The notes beneath the pieces are model-generated. The model saw nothing but the letters and a program-made list of their open reading frames with translations, was not told where the DNA came from and did not search any database. Both the position numbers and the translations under genes were made by a program. From Alphaproteobacteria bacterium (lineage in GTDB: Bacteria; Pseudomonadota; Alphaproteobacteria; JANQMY01), in the NCBI GenBank assembly GCA_028289425.1, contig JANQPL010000009.1, forward strand, positions 248,001 to 312,000: a stretch of DNA of 64,000 nucleotides, in the 5' to 3' direction. How positions within the stretch are numbered: position 1 is the stretch's first letter; every line of letters starts with the position of its first letter. Shown piece after piece: positions 15,734 to 24,861 of the stretch.

Positions 15734-16922
15734 CATACAGTCACAGGAAGGCAAGCCGTTATCAAGCGGTGAGATTTGGGAGAACGCTAAAGCCTTACGC
15801 GACTTTCTCAAATCCAAATCCGACGACATCGAAAACGCACGGCGCCTCACGCCCGAAGTGGTAACCGCGATGAAAGACGCGGGCCTGTTCCGCATGATCA
15901 TGCCCAAAATCTGGGGTGGGCCCGAGCTTTCGTCGATGGAACAGGTGGAAGTTATTGAAGAAATCTCACGTGGCGATGCCTCCGCGGGCTGGTGCTTGAT
16001 GATCGGCTGTGACAGTGGGCTTTACTCGGGCTTCATGGAAGACAGTGTGGCGCGTGAGCTCTACCCGCGGCTTGACATGGTTCAGGCGGGCTGGGTCTAT
16101 CCGGTGGGCCAAGCCCACGAGACGGGAGACGGTTACACCGTCAAAAAAGCCCAGTGGGCATTCTGCAGCGGATCGACACACACGGATCGAATTGCCGCCG
16201 GTTGCATCGTTTTCAAAGACGGCGCACCCAAGCTGAACGAGGCAAGGCTGCCCGAATGGCGCATCATGGTGGCACCGGTGGATCAATGGGAGATCCAAGA
16301 TACCTGGCACACAACCGGATTGTGCGGCACCGCCAGTAATGACTACACAATCAAAGGTGAAGAGATGTTCGTGCCGCGCGAACACAGCTTCACCTTCAAA
16401 GAACCCCATCGCGAGGGCCCCCTGTGGAATGCGCCCGACGCGTTGTTGCGGAAGATGTCCGGCATTCCATTGGGAACGGCCCGGGCGGCCATCGACTTCG
16501 CGACAGACATTCTGAAAGACAAGGTTGAGAAACCTTCCGGCACGCCCTACAAGGCGATCCCCCGCGTCCAAACGGCCGTCGCGGAGGCGGAAATGATGCT
16601 GGGGGCTGCGCGCTCTTACGTCTTTTCATCGCTTGAAACCCAATGGCGCAAGCTGGCGCGCGGAGAGGCCCTGACGGAAAAAGACCGCGCGGATGTGTGG
16701 ATGTCGCGGCTCAACGCCTTCCAAAGCGCTCGATCCGTTGTGCAATTGATTTACGATACCGTCGGCGGCAGCGCGATCTATGCGCAAAAGGGACCGTTCG
16801 ATCGCGCTATGCGCGATACCATGACCATGTGCCAGCACATCGCCGGTCAGCGCAAGGGGGCCGAAGCCGTTGGCGCCTTATTGTTGGGAGATGAGACGAC
16901 CCACAAGATTCAGCTTCTATAA
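15702..16922 (+). CDS. Acyl-CoA dehydrogenase-fold flavin-dependent monooxygenase
   Basis: 406 residues beginning MNVQPKTVSSDIQSQ; the start lies inside the 3' end of the TetR gene. It is a paralogue of the product of 13530-14825: ARRLTPEVVTAMKDAGLFRMIMPKIWGG is the N-terminal helical signature, WHTTGLCGTASNDYTIKGEEMFVP the central barrel, and IYDTVGGSAIYAQKGPFDRAMRDTM the C-terminal group-D monooxygenase signature. A reduced-flavin-dependent hydroxylation of the pathway substrate or a CoA thioester is likely; a dehydrogenase role cannot be excluded. It is 24 bases from the dioxygenase alpha gene, in the same direction. Confidence 0.83.
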   Translation: MNVQPKTVSSDIQSQEGKPLSSGEIWENAKALRDFLKSKSDDIENARRLTPEVVTAMKDAGLFRMIMPKIWGGPELSSMEQVEVIEEISRGDASAGWCLMIGCDSGLYSGFMEDSVARELYPRLDMVQAGWVYPVGQAHETGDGYTVKKAQWAFCSGSTHTDRIAAGCIVFKDGAPKLNEARLPEWRIMVAPVDQWEIQDTWHTTGLCGTASNDYTIKGEEMFVPREHSFTFKEPHREGPLWNAPDALLRKMSGIPLGTARAAIDFATDILKDKVEKPSGTPYKAIPRVQTAVAEAEMMLGAARSYVFSSLETQWRKLARGEALTEKDRADVWMSRLNAFQSARSVVQLIYDTVGGSAIYAQKGPFDRAMRDTMTMCQHIAGQRKGAEAVGALLLGDETTHKIQLL

Positions 16923-16946
16923 GAACGCCGACACGGGAGCACGGCC

Positions 16947-18236
16947 ATGAATAAGCTCGAACGCGTACCCTCACAAGCAGCACCCGACTTCGCAAGCTTC
17001 GTTGACTACGAACAAGGCCTCGTGGACCGCCGGATTTTTTCGGACGAAGCGATCTACCAAACAGAACTTGAACGCATTTTCGCGCGTGCGTGGAACTTCA
17101 TGTGCCACGAAAGCCAGATCAAAGAGCCAGGTGACTTTTTCCAGAACCGTATCGGCGACGACCGAGTCGTCATCACCCGTGACAAGAAAGGCGACGTTCA
17201 GGTCCTGCTCAATTCCTGCCGGCATCGGGGCAATGTGATCTGCCGGGCAGAGCAAGGCCGGGCCAAATCGTTCATGTGCCCTTATCACGGCTGGAACTAT
17301 GGTCTCGACGGAAAACTTGTTGGCGTGCCCGGCATGAAGGAGTTTTACCGCAATGATCTGAACAAAGACGAATGGGGTCTTGGCAAGGCCGCAAAGGTGG
17401 AAAGCTACAATGGCTTCGTCTTTGCCACCATGGACCCGGACGCGCCGCCTCTGGAAGAGTACCTTGGCGATGTGGGGAAGGTGGGCCTCGACATTGCGGC
17501 ACGCGATGGCAACATTGAAGTTGTTAACGGTGTGCAGAAAAACCGCATCGGCTGTAACTGGAAAATGGCGGTCGATAATCTGTTCGACTGGTATCACCCG
17601 ACCGTCAGCCATGCCTCTGCGCAGCGATCCGGATTCTTCCCACAATTCGAAGAATCCCTGTCGCACATGGATCAGATGGTGATGATCGGCGAATATGGGC
17701 ACGCCATTGCGGGCCCATTGGTCAAACCCGAGAACGAGACGACCGCAACACCGGCGCAAAACAGGTACGGTATTCAGCAGCTCAAAGCCCACCCCAACAT
17801 CTTTCCCAATCTGTGGATCACGCTGCAGGGCGATCAGCTCAGCCTGCGTCTGCCCAATGGACCGTTTGAAACAGAGATTTGGTGGTTCACCATTTTTCAG
17901 AAGGGCATACCGGAAGAAGAGCGGCGGCTTCGCCTGAGCATGGCAAGCCACGTTTTTGGGCCCGGCGGCTTGCTCGAACAAGATGACGGCGAAAACTGGG
18001 CCCACAGTACACGGGGCACGAAAGGCGTCGCCAGCCGCCGCTATCCCCTGCACTACGCCATGGGCAAAGGTCATGACCAAATGGTCGGCACGCCCGAAGG
18101 GCATATGCGCGCCGAAACCGTCGTGAATGAACACGGACAATTATGGACCTACAAATCCTGGGCCGAATGGATGGACGCGGAAAGTTGGGCGGATTTGAAA
18201 GCCAACCATTCGCCGGCACCGGCCGGGAGGATCTGA
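16947..18236 (+). CDS. Aromatic ring-hydroxylating dioxygenase, alpha (large) subunit
   Basis: 429 residues, the usual length for alpha subunits. The Rieske ligands are Cys91/His93 (CRHRGN) and Cys111/His114 (CPYHGWNYGLDG). The catalytic-iron region DNLFDWYHPTVSHAS (about 210-224) keeps the bridging Asp214 and ligands His217 and His222, with Trp in the position usually held by Gly or Ala. A later EQDDGENW supplies the carboxylate ligand. Together with the beta subunit it would cis-dihydroxylate an aromatic ring. Ferredoxin and reductase components are not encoded nearby. It shares a one-base TGATG overlap with the beta-subunit gene. Confidence 0.92.
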   Translation: MNKLERVPSQAAPDFASFVDYEQGLVDRRIFSDEAIYQTELERIFARAWNFMCHESQIKEPGDFFQNRIGDDRVVITRDKKGDVQVLLNSCRHRGNVICRAEQGRAKSFMCPYHGWNYGLDGKLVGVPGMKEFYRNDLNKDEWGLGKAAKVESYNGFVFATMDPDAPPLEEYLGDVGKVGLDIAARDGNIEVVNGVQKNRIGCNWKMAVDNLFDWYHPTVSHASAQRSGFFPQFEESLSHMDQMVMIGEYGHAIAGPLVKPENETTATPAQNRYGIQQLKAHPNIFPNLWITLQGDQLSLRLPNGPFETEIWWFTIFQKGIPEEERRLRLSMASHVFGPGGLLEQDDGENWAHSTRGTKGVASRRYPLHYAMGKGHDQMVGTPEGHMRAETVVNEHGQLWTYKSWAEWMDAESWADLKANHSPAPAGRI

Positions 18237-18793
18237 TGCGCGCGGCGGAAGACATCCCGATGGGCACTTTGCAGGATTTGGACCCGCAGGCCCACATGCT
18301 GCTTCAATTCGACGTGGAGCGGTTCTTGTATGACGAAGCCGCAGCGCTGGACGACCGACGGTTTATAGAATGGCTCGATCTGCTGACGGAGGACATCCAC
18401 TATTGGATGCCCATCCGCCGCACGGTGAATGCCAATGAGCTGGATCAGGAATTCACCCAAATCGGCGACATGTCCTATTTCGATGACGATAAGGAAATGC
18501 TGAAACACCGGGTGGCACGCCTGGATACGGGATATGCCTGGGCGGAACTGCCGCCGTCGCGCACGCGTCATCTCATCACGAATGTACGCCTTGTGGGCAT
18601 GGACGGCGATGAAATCGATGTGGAGTCGAATTTCCATCTCTATAGATCGCGGTTGGACACGGAAGAAGACAGTTGGTTCGGGAAACGCTGCGACCGCCTG
18701 CGCCGGGTAGATGGTCAATTGAAGATCTGCCGGCGGCATATATTTCTTGATCAGACGGTATTGCTCTCGACGAATTTGAGCAGCCTGTTTTAG
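18236..18793 (+). CDS. Aromatic ring-hydroxylating dioxygenase, beta (small) subunit
   Basis: 185 residues, fitting the SnoaL/NTF2-like beta subunits (170-190). Recognisable family segments are VERFLYDEAAALDDRRFIEWLDLLTEDIHYWMPIRRT, RLDTGYAWAELPPSRTRHLITNVRL and the closing DQTVLLSTNLSSLF. The ATG overlaps the alpha stop (TGATG) and is preceded by GGGAGG. It is a structural partner of the alpha subunit in the alpha3beta3 oxygenase. Confidence 0.92.
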   Translation: MRAAEDIPMGTLQDLDPQAHMLLQFDVERFLYDEAAALDDRRFIEWLDLLTEDIHYWMPIRRTVNANELDQEFTQIGDMSYFDDDKEMLKHRVARLDTGYAWAELPPSRTRHLITNVRLVGMDGDEIDVESNFHLYRSRLDTEEDSWFGKRCDRLRRVDGQLKICRRHIFLDQTVLLSTNLSSLF

Positions 18794-19636
<843 letters not shown>

Positions 19637-19650
19637 ACAAGGAGCGAACC

Positions 19651-20529
19651 ATGACAATTTCCTCCCTGGGCTATGTGGGGTTCAACGTCAGCGACCAAGA
19701 GGCCTGGCATGACTTCGCCACGAAATTCCTTGGCCTGATGCCGGCTGCCAATGATGGTCCAACAAAGAAATACACGATGGACACACACAGTTGGCGTATC
19801 GCCACCGAAAAGGGCGACAAAGACGATATTGCATTTGTGGGATTTGAGGCCACGTCGCGTCAGGCTCTGGAACAGCTCCAAAACACTCTGAAAGAAGGGG
19901 ACATCGCATTTCAGTACGGGTCCGCCGCGCTCTGCAAAGAACGTGAGGTGCGCGAGCTTGTGGTGTTTGAGGACCCGGCAGGCTTGCAGGTGGAAGTTTT
20001 TGTCGGCCCCACGGTGCGCCCGGACAAACCTTTTGTATCACCCGCTGGTGTGTCCGGCTTCCGCACCGGCGACCAGGGCGTAGGACACGTTGTGCTGGCG
20101 TCCGCAAATGTGGCCGATGTCAGCCAGTTTTACAGAAGCATTCTGGGATTTCGCGTGTCGGACACAATCGACATGACCGTGGCCCCCAACGTGACCATCC
20201 CACTGGAGTTCTTGCACTGCAATCCACGCCATCACACAATCGCGCTCGCCCCCGGCGGGGGCCCGAAGCGGCTGCATCATTTCATGATCGAAACCCTTGA
20301 CCTCGACGATGTGGGATATGCACTCGACCGGGTAAAATCCTGCGGCATTAAGCAAGCAACCACATTGGGAAAACACTCCAACGATTACATGGTGTCGTTC
20401 TACAGCTACACACCATCGGGCTTCGAAGTGGAGTTCGGCTGGGGCGGCCGTGAAGTGGATGACGACACGTGGCAGGTGGCGCATCTCGACATCCCCAGCA
20501 TCTGGGGTCACAAACCGATCCCCACCTGA
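19651..20529 (+). CDS. Extradiol ring-cleavage dioxygenase (BphC-like, VOC fold)
   Basis: 292 residues, typical of two-domain type I extradiol dioxygenases. Fe(II) ligands are His146 (GVGHVVLA), His210 (RLHHFMIETLD) and Glu261 (SGFEVEFGW), matching almost exactly the numbering of the biphenyl-pathway enzyme. A catalytic His (NPRHHTIALA, about 195) is present. It cleaves a catechol produced by the preceding SDR next to its hydroxyls. GGAGCGAACC precedes the ATG. No hydrolase for the meta-cleavage product is recognised nearby, so the pathway is incomplete in this window. Confidence 0.92.
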   Translation: MTISSLGYVGFNVSDQEAWHDFATKFLGLMPAANDGPTKKYTMDTHSWRIATEKGDKDDIAFVGFEATSRQALEQLQNTLKEGDIAFQYGSAALCKEREVRELVVFEDPAGLQVEVFVGPTVRPDKPFVSPAGVSGFRTGDQGVGHVVLASANVADVSQFYRSILGFRVSDTIDMTVAPNVTIPLEFLHCNPRHHTIALAPGGGPKRLHHFMIETLDLDDVGYALDRVKSCGIKQATTLGKHSNDYMVSFYSYTPSGFEVEFGWGGREVDDDTWQVAHLDIPSIWGHKPIPT

Positions 20530-20599
20530 CCGATCACGCTGGACTCTTGGTGGCAAACCCTCGAAGCTGAAAGGAAAACAACTCGAGGAAGTAACGTCA

Positions 20600-21655
20600 A
20601 TGAAGTTCAGCATCGCACTTGCTACGGAAGTGGACTCTTGGCGCTGGGTTCAGCGCGCCGAGGAACTGGGTTTTCACGCCGCCTGGTTCTACGACACCCA
20701 ATTGCTCAACCCGGATGCATTCATTTGCATGGGTCTTGCGGCCAGCAAGACCAGCCGTATTCGGCTGGGCACCGGCGTTCTGGTGCCGTCCAACCGGATC
20801 GAGCCGGTCACGGCAAACGCCCTTGCAACCCTCAACAAACTCGCACCGGGCCGCATCGATTTCGGTGTGGGCACAGGATTTACCGCCCGCCGCACCATGG
20901 GCCTCAACGCCATTCCGCTCAAACGCTTTCAGACCTATGTGGAGCGGGTTCAGCAACTCATCCGTGGGGAGACCATCGACTGGGATTTCGAAGGAAAGGA
21001 CCGCAAGATCGCCTTTCTCAACCCGGATCTGGGCCTCATCAATGTGAATGATGAAATCCCTACATGGATTTCGGCTTTCGGTCCCAAATCGCGCCAGATA
21101 ACCGCCGAGCTTGGCGCCCATTGGCTCAACTTCGGCAACATGAATGGGGCGGCACAAGCGCTGGAGGCCATGCAGGGCGCTTGGCGAGAGGCTGGCCACG
21201 ACCCCGCCACCAAGTCGGCCAATCTGTTCTTCTTGGGCGCGGTCTTAACCGGCGACAAGACAACCGACGACGAGCGGCTGATGGGCCAGGCGGGCGTTGC
21301 GGCTTCTACCGTGTTCCACAACATGGCCGATGAATTCGGCCCCATGGGGGGTCTCAATCCCGACGGGCCGCTCAAAGACATTTTCGACGCCTACATGAAA
21401 GTGCACGACACGTATGAGCCATCTGATGCGAAATATCTCAAGAACCATCGCGGTCATTTGATGTTCGTGCGCCCCGAGGAAACCCACATCACGCCGGAAT
21501 TGGCGCGCGTCACCTCTCTAAGCGGTACGAAGGACGAGCTTGTGGACAACTTCCGCACGCTCAAGCAGGCCGGCTATGACCAAGTGACCGTACAGCTTGT
21601 GCATGGGCGCGAACAAGCAATCGACGATTGGGCCGAGGTGTTCAAAGCGATTTAA
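20600..21655 (+). CDS. LLM class flavin-dependent oxidoreductase
   Basis: 351 residues, a luciferase-like (TIM-barrel) monooxygenase or F420-type reductase: MKFSIALATEVDSWRWVQRAEELGFHAAWFYDTQ, RLGTGVLVPSNRIEPVTANALATLNKLAPGRIDFGVGTGFT, and a late LSGTKDELVDNFRTLKQAGYDQVTV. The first two are family hallmarks for FMN or F420 phosphate binding. It is the next gene in the dioxygenase operon, so a role in a downstream oxidation of the aromatic pathway is possible; cofactor and reaction are not determined. Confidence 0.87.
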   Translation: MKFSIALATEVDSWRWVQRAEELGFHAAWFYDTQLLNPDAFICMGLAASKTSRIRLGTGVLVPSNRIEPVTANALATLNKLAPGRIDFGVGTGFTARRTMGLNAIPLKRFQTYVERVQQLIRGETIDWDFEGKDRKIAFLNPDLGLINVNDEIPTWISAFGPKSRQITAELGAHWLNFGNMNGAAQALEAMQGAWREAGHDPATKSANLFFLGAVLTGDKTTDDERLMGQAGVAASTVFHNMADEFGPMGGLNPDGPLKDIFDAYMKVHDTYEPSDAKYLKNHRGHLMFVRPEETHITPELARVTSLSGTKDELVDNFRTLKQAGYDQVTVQLVHGREQAIDDWAEVFKAI

Positions 21656-21668
21656 GAGAGGTTTCGAT

Positions 21669-21959
21669 ATGGCCGTTTACATGATCGGGCAAATCACCAT
21701 CAACGACCGCGACGCCTATGCGGCCTATGAAGGTGGATTCTTGGATATCTTCGCGCAGTTCAAAGGCAAACTATTGTCCGTGGACGAATCTGCCGAAGTG
21801 CTGGAAGGCCAGTGGCCGTGCACGCGCACGGTATTGCTCGAGTTTCCCAGCAAGGAGGACGCCTTGGCGTGGTATAAATCGGATGCCTATCAGGCGCTTG
21901 CCCAACACCGCTTTGCCGCCGCCGATGGAAATATCATCATCGTCCAAGGGATGAGCTAG
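21669..21959 (+). CDS. DUF1330 family protein (first of tandem pair)
   Basis: 96 residues of a small dimeric alpha/beta-barrel protein: MAVYMIGQITINDRDAYAAYEGGFLDIFAQFKGKLLSVDESAEVLEG, then WYKSDAYQALAQHRFAAADGNIIIVQG. The DUF1330 signature (Y-x-x-Y..., strand, W-Y-x-S-D-x-Y-Q) is complete. It follows the LLM gene by 13 bases in the catabolic operon. Function unknown; it could be a small isomerase or monooxygenase-like helper, but that is speculation. It is clearly related to its neighbour at 22004. Confidence 0.85.
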   Translation: MAVYMIGQITINDRDAYAAYEGGFLDIFAQFKGKLLSVDESAEVLEGQWPCTRTVLLEFPSKEDALAWYKSDAYQALAQHRFAAADGNIIIVQGMS

Positions 21960-22003
21960 AGCAATCTCGCCCCACTTGCGTGTTACGACCGGAAAGGAAC
22001 CCC

Positions 22004-22291
22004 ATGGCTGCCTATGTCATTGCCCAACTCAAGATCACCGATATGGACGAATTCAACAAATATGGCGCCGGCTTTATGGACATCTTCTCCAATTACAACG
22101 CCAAAATTTTGGCGGTGGACGAAGATCCCTCCATAAAGGAAGGCGAATGGCCCTATACGCGGACTGTGATTCTGGAATTCGACTCAAAGGCGTCCGCCGA
22201 AGAGTGGTACCACTCCGATGCTTATCAAGAAATCTGCAAGCATCGGTTTGCCGCATCAACGGGCAACTTTGTGATCGTGAAAGGGTTGTGA
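22004..22291 (+). CDS. DUF1330 family protein (second of tandem pair)
   Basis: 95 residues, parallel in architecture to its neighbour: MAAYVIAQLKITDMDEFNKYGAGFMDIFSNYNAKILAVDEDPSIKEGEW and WYHSDAYQEICKHRFAASTGNFVIVKG. The two share the AY/VY-IxQxxIxDxxxFxxY and SDAYQ...HRFAA...GN-IVxG pattern, indicating tandem duplication. It is the last gene of the rightward aromatic operon; GGAAAGGAACCC precedes its start. Function unknown. Confidence 0.85.
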   Translation: MAAYVIAQLKITDMDEFNKYGAGFMDIFSNYNAKILAVDEDPSIKEGEWPYTRTVILEFDSKASAEEWYHSDAYQEICKHRFAASTGNFVIVKGL

Positions 22292-22302
22292 TCACCCACC
22301 CG

Positions 22303-22980
22303 TCAATTCAACAAGCAACGATCTGCGCGTTTTTGAAACGGCGGATCACATTCCCAATCATTACCGGTGTAGTCGAGGTGCGCGTTGTCGGGCAGTGCAA
22401 TCGCAGCGCATGTCCCCCCAGTAGTTTTGTACCCCCGCTTACATCTCCAACCGGGGCCAAATCCGCCGTCCGTTAGGAACGCGTTGTCGGGAACTTGAAT
22501 AGGATCGCACAGATTATTCTTGCGGCGGAAACCACGATTGCATGTCCAACGGTCGCCCGACGCTTCTAAATAGCCGTGTTCTGGAATTTTGATCTTGGCG
22601 CAGCGTTCACTTTCCCGTTGAAATCCTCGCTCGCATTTCCAGCGATCACCAAAAGAATCGAGATAAGCGTTTTCTGGCACGTTTATGACAATGCAAGCAT
22701 CGTTTTCCACTCGGAAGCCCCGCTTACAGGCCCAGCCCAATCCAAAGCTTGTGTTCAAGGCATAGGCATTATCTGGGATGACGACCGGCGCACACACACC
22801 GTCATCCTCTCGAAATCCGGAGTCACATTCCCAACCGCTGCCATAGCTTTTTGGATGGGCATTTTCCGGTATTCCGGGATCACTCTTCTGGGCTTCGGCA
22901 ACGCCCAGTGGCATTGCGATCAGGACAAGAAGAATGACCCGAAATTTTGAAATGAACCGGCGGCGCTTGCGCGCCATCAA
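22303..22980 (-). CDS. Secreted protein of six cysteine-paired repeats
   Basis: 225 residues. An N-terminal signal peptide (basic MMARKRRRFISKFR, then a hydrophobic core, cleavage near AEAQ at about 30) is followed by six imperfect repeats of 28-33 residues: P-x-N-A-x-L-x-x-x-G-x-x-W-x-C-x-x-G-F-x-x-x-x-x-x-C-x-x-I. Each has one conserved Trp and two Cys 11-12 residues apart (C52/C63, C85/C96, C116/C127, C146/C158, C180/C191, C211/C222). The layout suggests one disulfide per repeat and an elongated periplasmic or extracellular protein. Such repeats also occur in larger exported proteins of other bacteria, but the function is unknown. Its start lies 4 bases from the end of the csp gene upstream, same strand. 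Confidence 0.8.
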   Translation of the reverse strand: MMARKRRRFISKFRVILLVLIAMPLGVAEAQKSDPGIPENAHPKSYGSGWECDSGFREDDGVCAPVVIPDNAYALNTSFGLGWACKRGFRVENDACIVINVPENAYLDSFGDRWKCERGFQRESERCAKIKIPEHGYLEASGDRWTCNRGFRRKNNLCDPIQVPDNAFLTDGGFGPGWRCKRGYKTTGGTCAAIALPDNAHLDYTGNDWECDPPFQKRADRCLLN

Positions 22981-22984
22981 TCTC

Positions 22985-23194
22985 TTACTCGGCCTTCAAG
23001 TTGACGGCGGACGACTTTCCGCGGCGCTCGTCGACTTCGATTTCGTATGAGATCTTTTGACCTTCATTGAGTGTGGCCAGTCCGGCGCGCTCAACGGCGC
23101 TGATATGAACGAACACGTCTTTGCCACCATCCTCCGGTTCAATAAACCCAAATCCTTTTGTCGGGTTGAACCATTTTACCGATCCGGTTGCCAT
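22985..23194 (-). CDS. Cold-shock protein (CspA family)
   Basis: 69 residues, one cold-shock domain. RNP1 is KGFGFIEPE and RNP2 is DVFVHISA, the single-stranded nucleic-acid-binding surface. It begins [17 protein letters not shown], the canonical start, and AAAGGATCAAGTT precedes the ATG. Such proteins act as RNA chaperones or antiterminators. It sits between a DEAD-box helicase gene and the Cys-repeat gene on the same strand. Csp and DEAD-box RNA helicase are commonly both cold-responsive, so co-regulation is plausible. Confidence 0.95.
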   Translation of the reverse strand: MATGSVKWFNPTKGFGFIEPEDGGKDVFVHISAVERAGLATLNEGQKISYEIEVDERRGKSSAVNLKAE

Positions 23195-23277
23195 AACTTG
23201 ATCCTTTCGTCTATCGTCAAGTGGGCCTTTCCCACCCGGCTAGTTTTGTTTGCGTGACTTTCAAAAATTTGGGGGTG

Positions 23278-24621
23278 TCACGCAGGGACCCGATCTCGTC
23301 GCGAAGACGCGTTTCTGTGTTTTTGAGGATTTCGTTTTGTCGACGACTTCCGCGCTGTCGATTTGCGACTCGCACGTTTCGGTTTTCGGGAACCGTCACC
23401 TCTTCCGTGCCATGGTTTCACCTGGACGCGCACGCGCTTCTTGCGCTGCGGTGTTGGGGGCACGCTGGCCGCCTCCAAGGCTTTGCGGTCTTCATCGCTT
23501 AGAAGGGAGCGGCCGATCAACCGCTCGATATCGCGCAACTGCTTGCGTTCGGCCGGATCGCAAAAGGAAACGGCAATACCGCTTTTACCGGCGCGCGCTG
23601 TGCGCCCGATCCGGTGCACATAAGCTTCCGGCACGTTCGGCAGTTCGTAGTTGATCACATGCGAGATATCGTCAATGTCGATGCCGCGAGCCGCTATATC
23701 GGTGGCCACCAAAACCTTGATCCGGCCTTTCTTGAAATCGGCCAGCGCGCGCTCCCGCTGCCCCTGGCTTCGATTGCCATGGATTGCTGCAGCCTTATGC
23801 CCGGCCTTTAGCAGGTGCTGGCACACACGGTCGGCGCCGCGCTTGGTCCGGGTGAAGACAATCGCGCGATCGACATCCGACACACCGACCGTTTCGAGAA
23901 GGGCGGTTCGTTTGTCGGCGCTCGCCACCAACATCATGTGCTGATCGATGCGGTCGATCGGCTTCGCGGCTGGTGCCACAGAAACCTCGCAAGGGTCGGT
24001 CAAAAAATCATTGGCTAGCTTGCGGATCTGCTTGGGCATGGTGGCTGACAACAGGACTGTTTGCCGGTCCTTGGGGAGCTTGGCCATCAGCCGCCGGATC
24101 GCCGGCAAAAAGCCGAGATCAAGCATCTGATCCGCTTCGTCCAAGACGACGGTTTCGACTTGGTCGAGGCCCACGGCGCCCGTTGACAAATGGTCCTCCA
24201 AGCGGCCGGGCGTAGCGATCACGATATCAACACCAGGCTTAAGGGCTCGGATCTGTGGGCCCGGCTTCACGCCCCCCACGACGATAGTTGTTTTCAGTTT
24301 CAGAAAACGGCCATAAGCCCGCACTTGTTTGTCAATCTGTGCGGCCAATTCGCGCGTCGGCGCGAGGACCAAATAGCGACAAGATTTAGAATGCAGCTTT
24401 GATTTGCTTTTGCTGATCCGCTGTAGCAATGGCAAAACGAAAGCAGCGGTTTTTCCGGTGCCGGTTTGAGCGATGCCCACCACGTCGCCGCCTTGCACCA
24501 TTGTCGGTATGATCCCCTCCTGAATGGGAGTGGGGGTGGTATATCCCTCGGTTTGAAGGGCCCGAAGAATCGGCTCGGCAAGGCCGAGGTCGTCAAATTG
24601 TGTCAATGAATTATCGTTCAC
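23278..24621 (-). CDS. DEAD-box ATP-dependent RNA helicase
   Basis: 447 residues from the GTG at 24621; a TTG at 24606 (reading (M)TQFDDLGLAEPILRAL) is equally possible since neither has a clear ribosome site. All core motifs are present: Q-motif TPTPIQEG, AQTGTGKTAAF (I), PTRELAAQ (Ia), TPGR (Ib), DEAD (II), SAT (III), ARGIDID (V) and HRIGRTARAG (VI). The C-terminal tail is strongly basic (KPWHGRGDGSRKPKRASRKS...), typical of RhlE-like helicases that remodel ribosomal or messenger RNA. Confidence 0.93.
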   Translation of the reverse strand: MNDNSLTQFDDLGLAEPILRALQTEGYTTPTPIQEGIIPTMVQGGDVVGIAQTGTGKTAAFVLPLLQRISKSKSKLHSKSCRYLVLAPTRELAAQIDKQVRAYGRFLKLKTTIVVGGVKPGPQIRALKPGVDIVIATPGRLEDHLSTGAVGLDQVETVVLDEADQMLDLGFLPAIRRLMAKLPKDRQTVLLSATMPKQIRKLANDFLTDPCEVSVAPAAKPIDRIDQHMMLVASADKRTALLETVGVSDVDRAIVFTRTKRGADRVCQHLLKAGHKAAAIHGNRSQGQRERALADFKKGRIKVLVATDIAARGIDIDDISHVINYELPNVPEAYVHRIGRTARAGKSGIAVSFCDPAERKQLRDIERLIGRSLLSDEDRKALEAASVPPTPQRKKRVRVQVKPWHGRGDGSRKPKRASRKSTARKSSTKRNPQKHRNASSRRDRVPA

Positions 24622-24861
24622 GTCGCCGAAAGCACGTATGCAATACGATTGTGCCGAGGGCGGATGTCCTAAGTAGGGAAGCTTGCGTAGACCAGCTGCC
24701 GGAGTAACGCGCATCTTGGCGCTATGAAAAGGCAACGATCGAATGTGGTCGGTGCGCAGTTAAGGCCACGCCCACGACCGAATCGATGTCTACGCGCGGT
24801 GCCTATAAACGCGATAGACCACAATTGAACGGAAATAGCAAAGGATTTCGCTGAAGGAGCA

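Noticed and set aside
16971-18140. 389-codon frame antisense to the dioxygenase alpha gene
   Set aside because: Lies entirely opposite a gene with Rieske and iron-site motifs; a GC-driven shadow frame.
21976-22476. 166-codon rightward frame over the second DUF1330 gene
   Set aside because: Different frame from the DUF1330 protein, rich in Arg/Cys without domain features, and runs into the convergent Cys-repeat gene.
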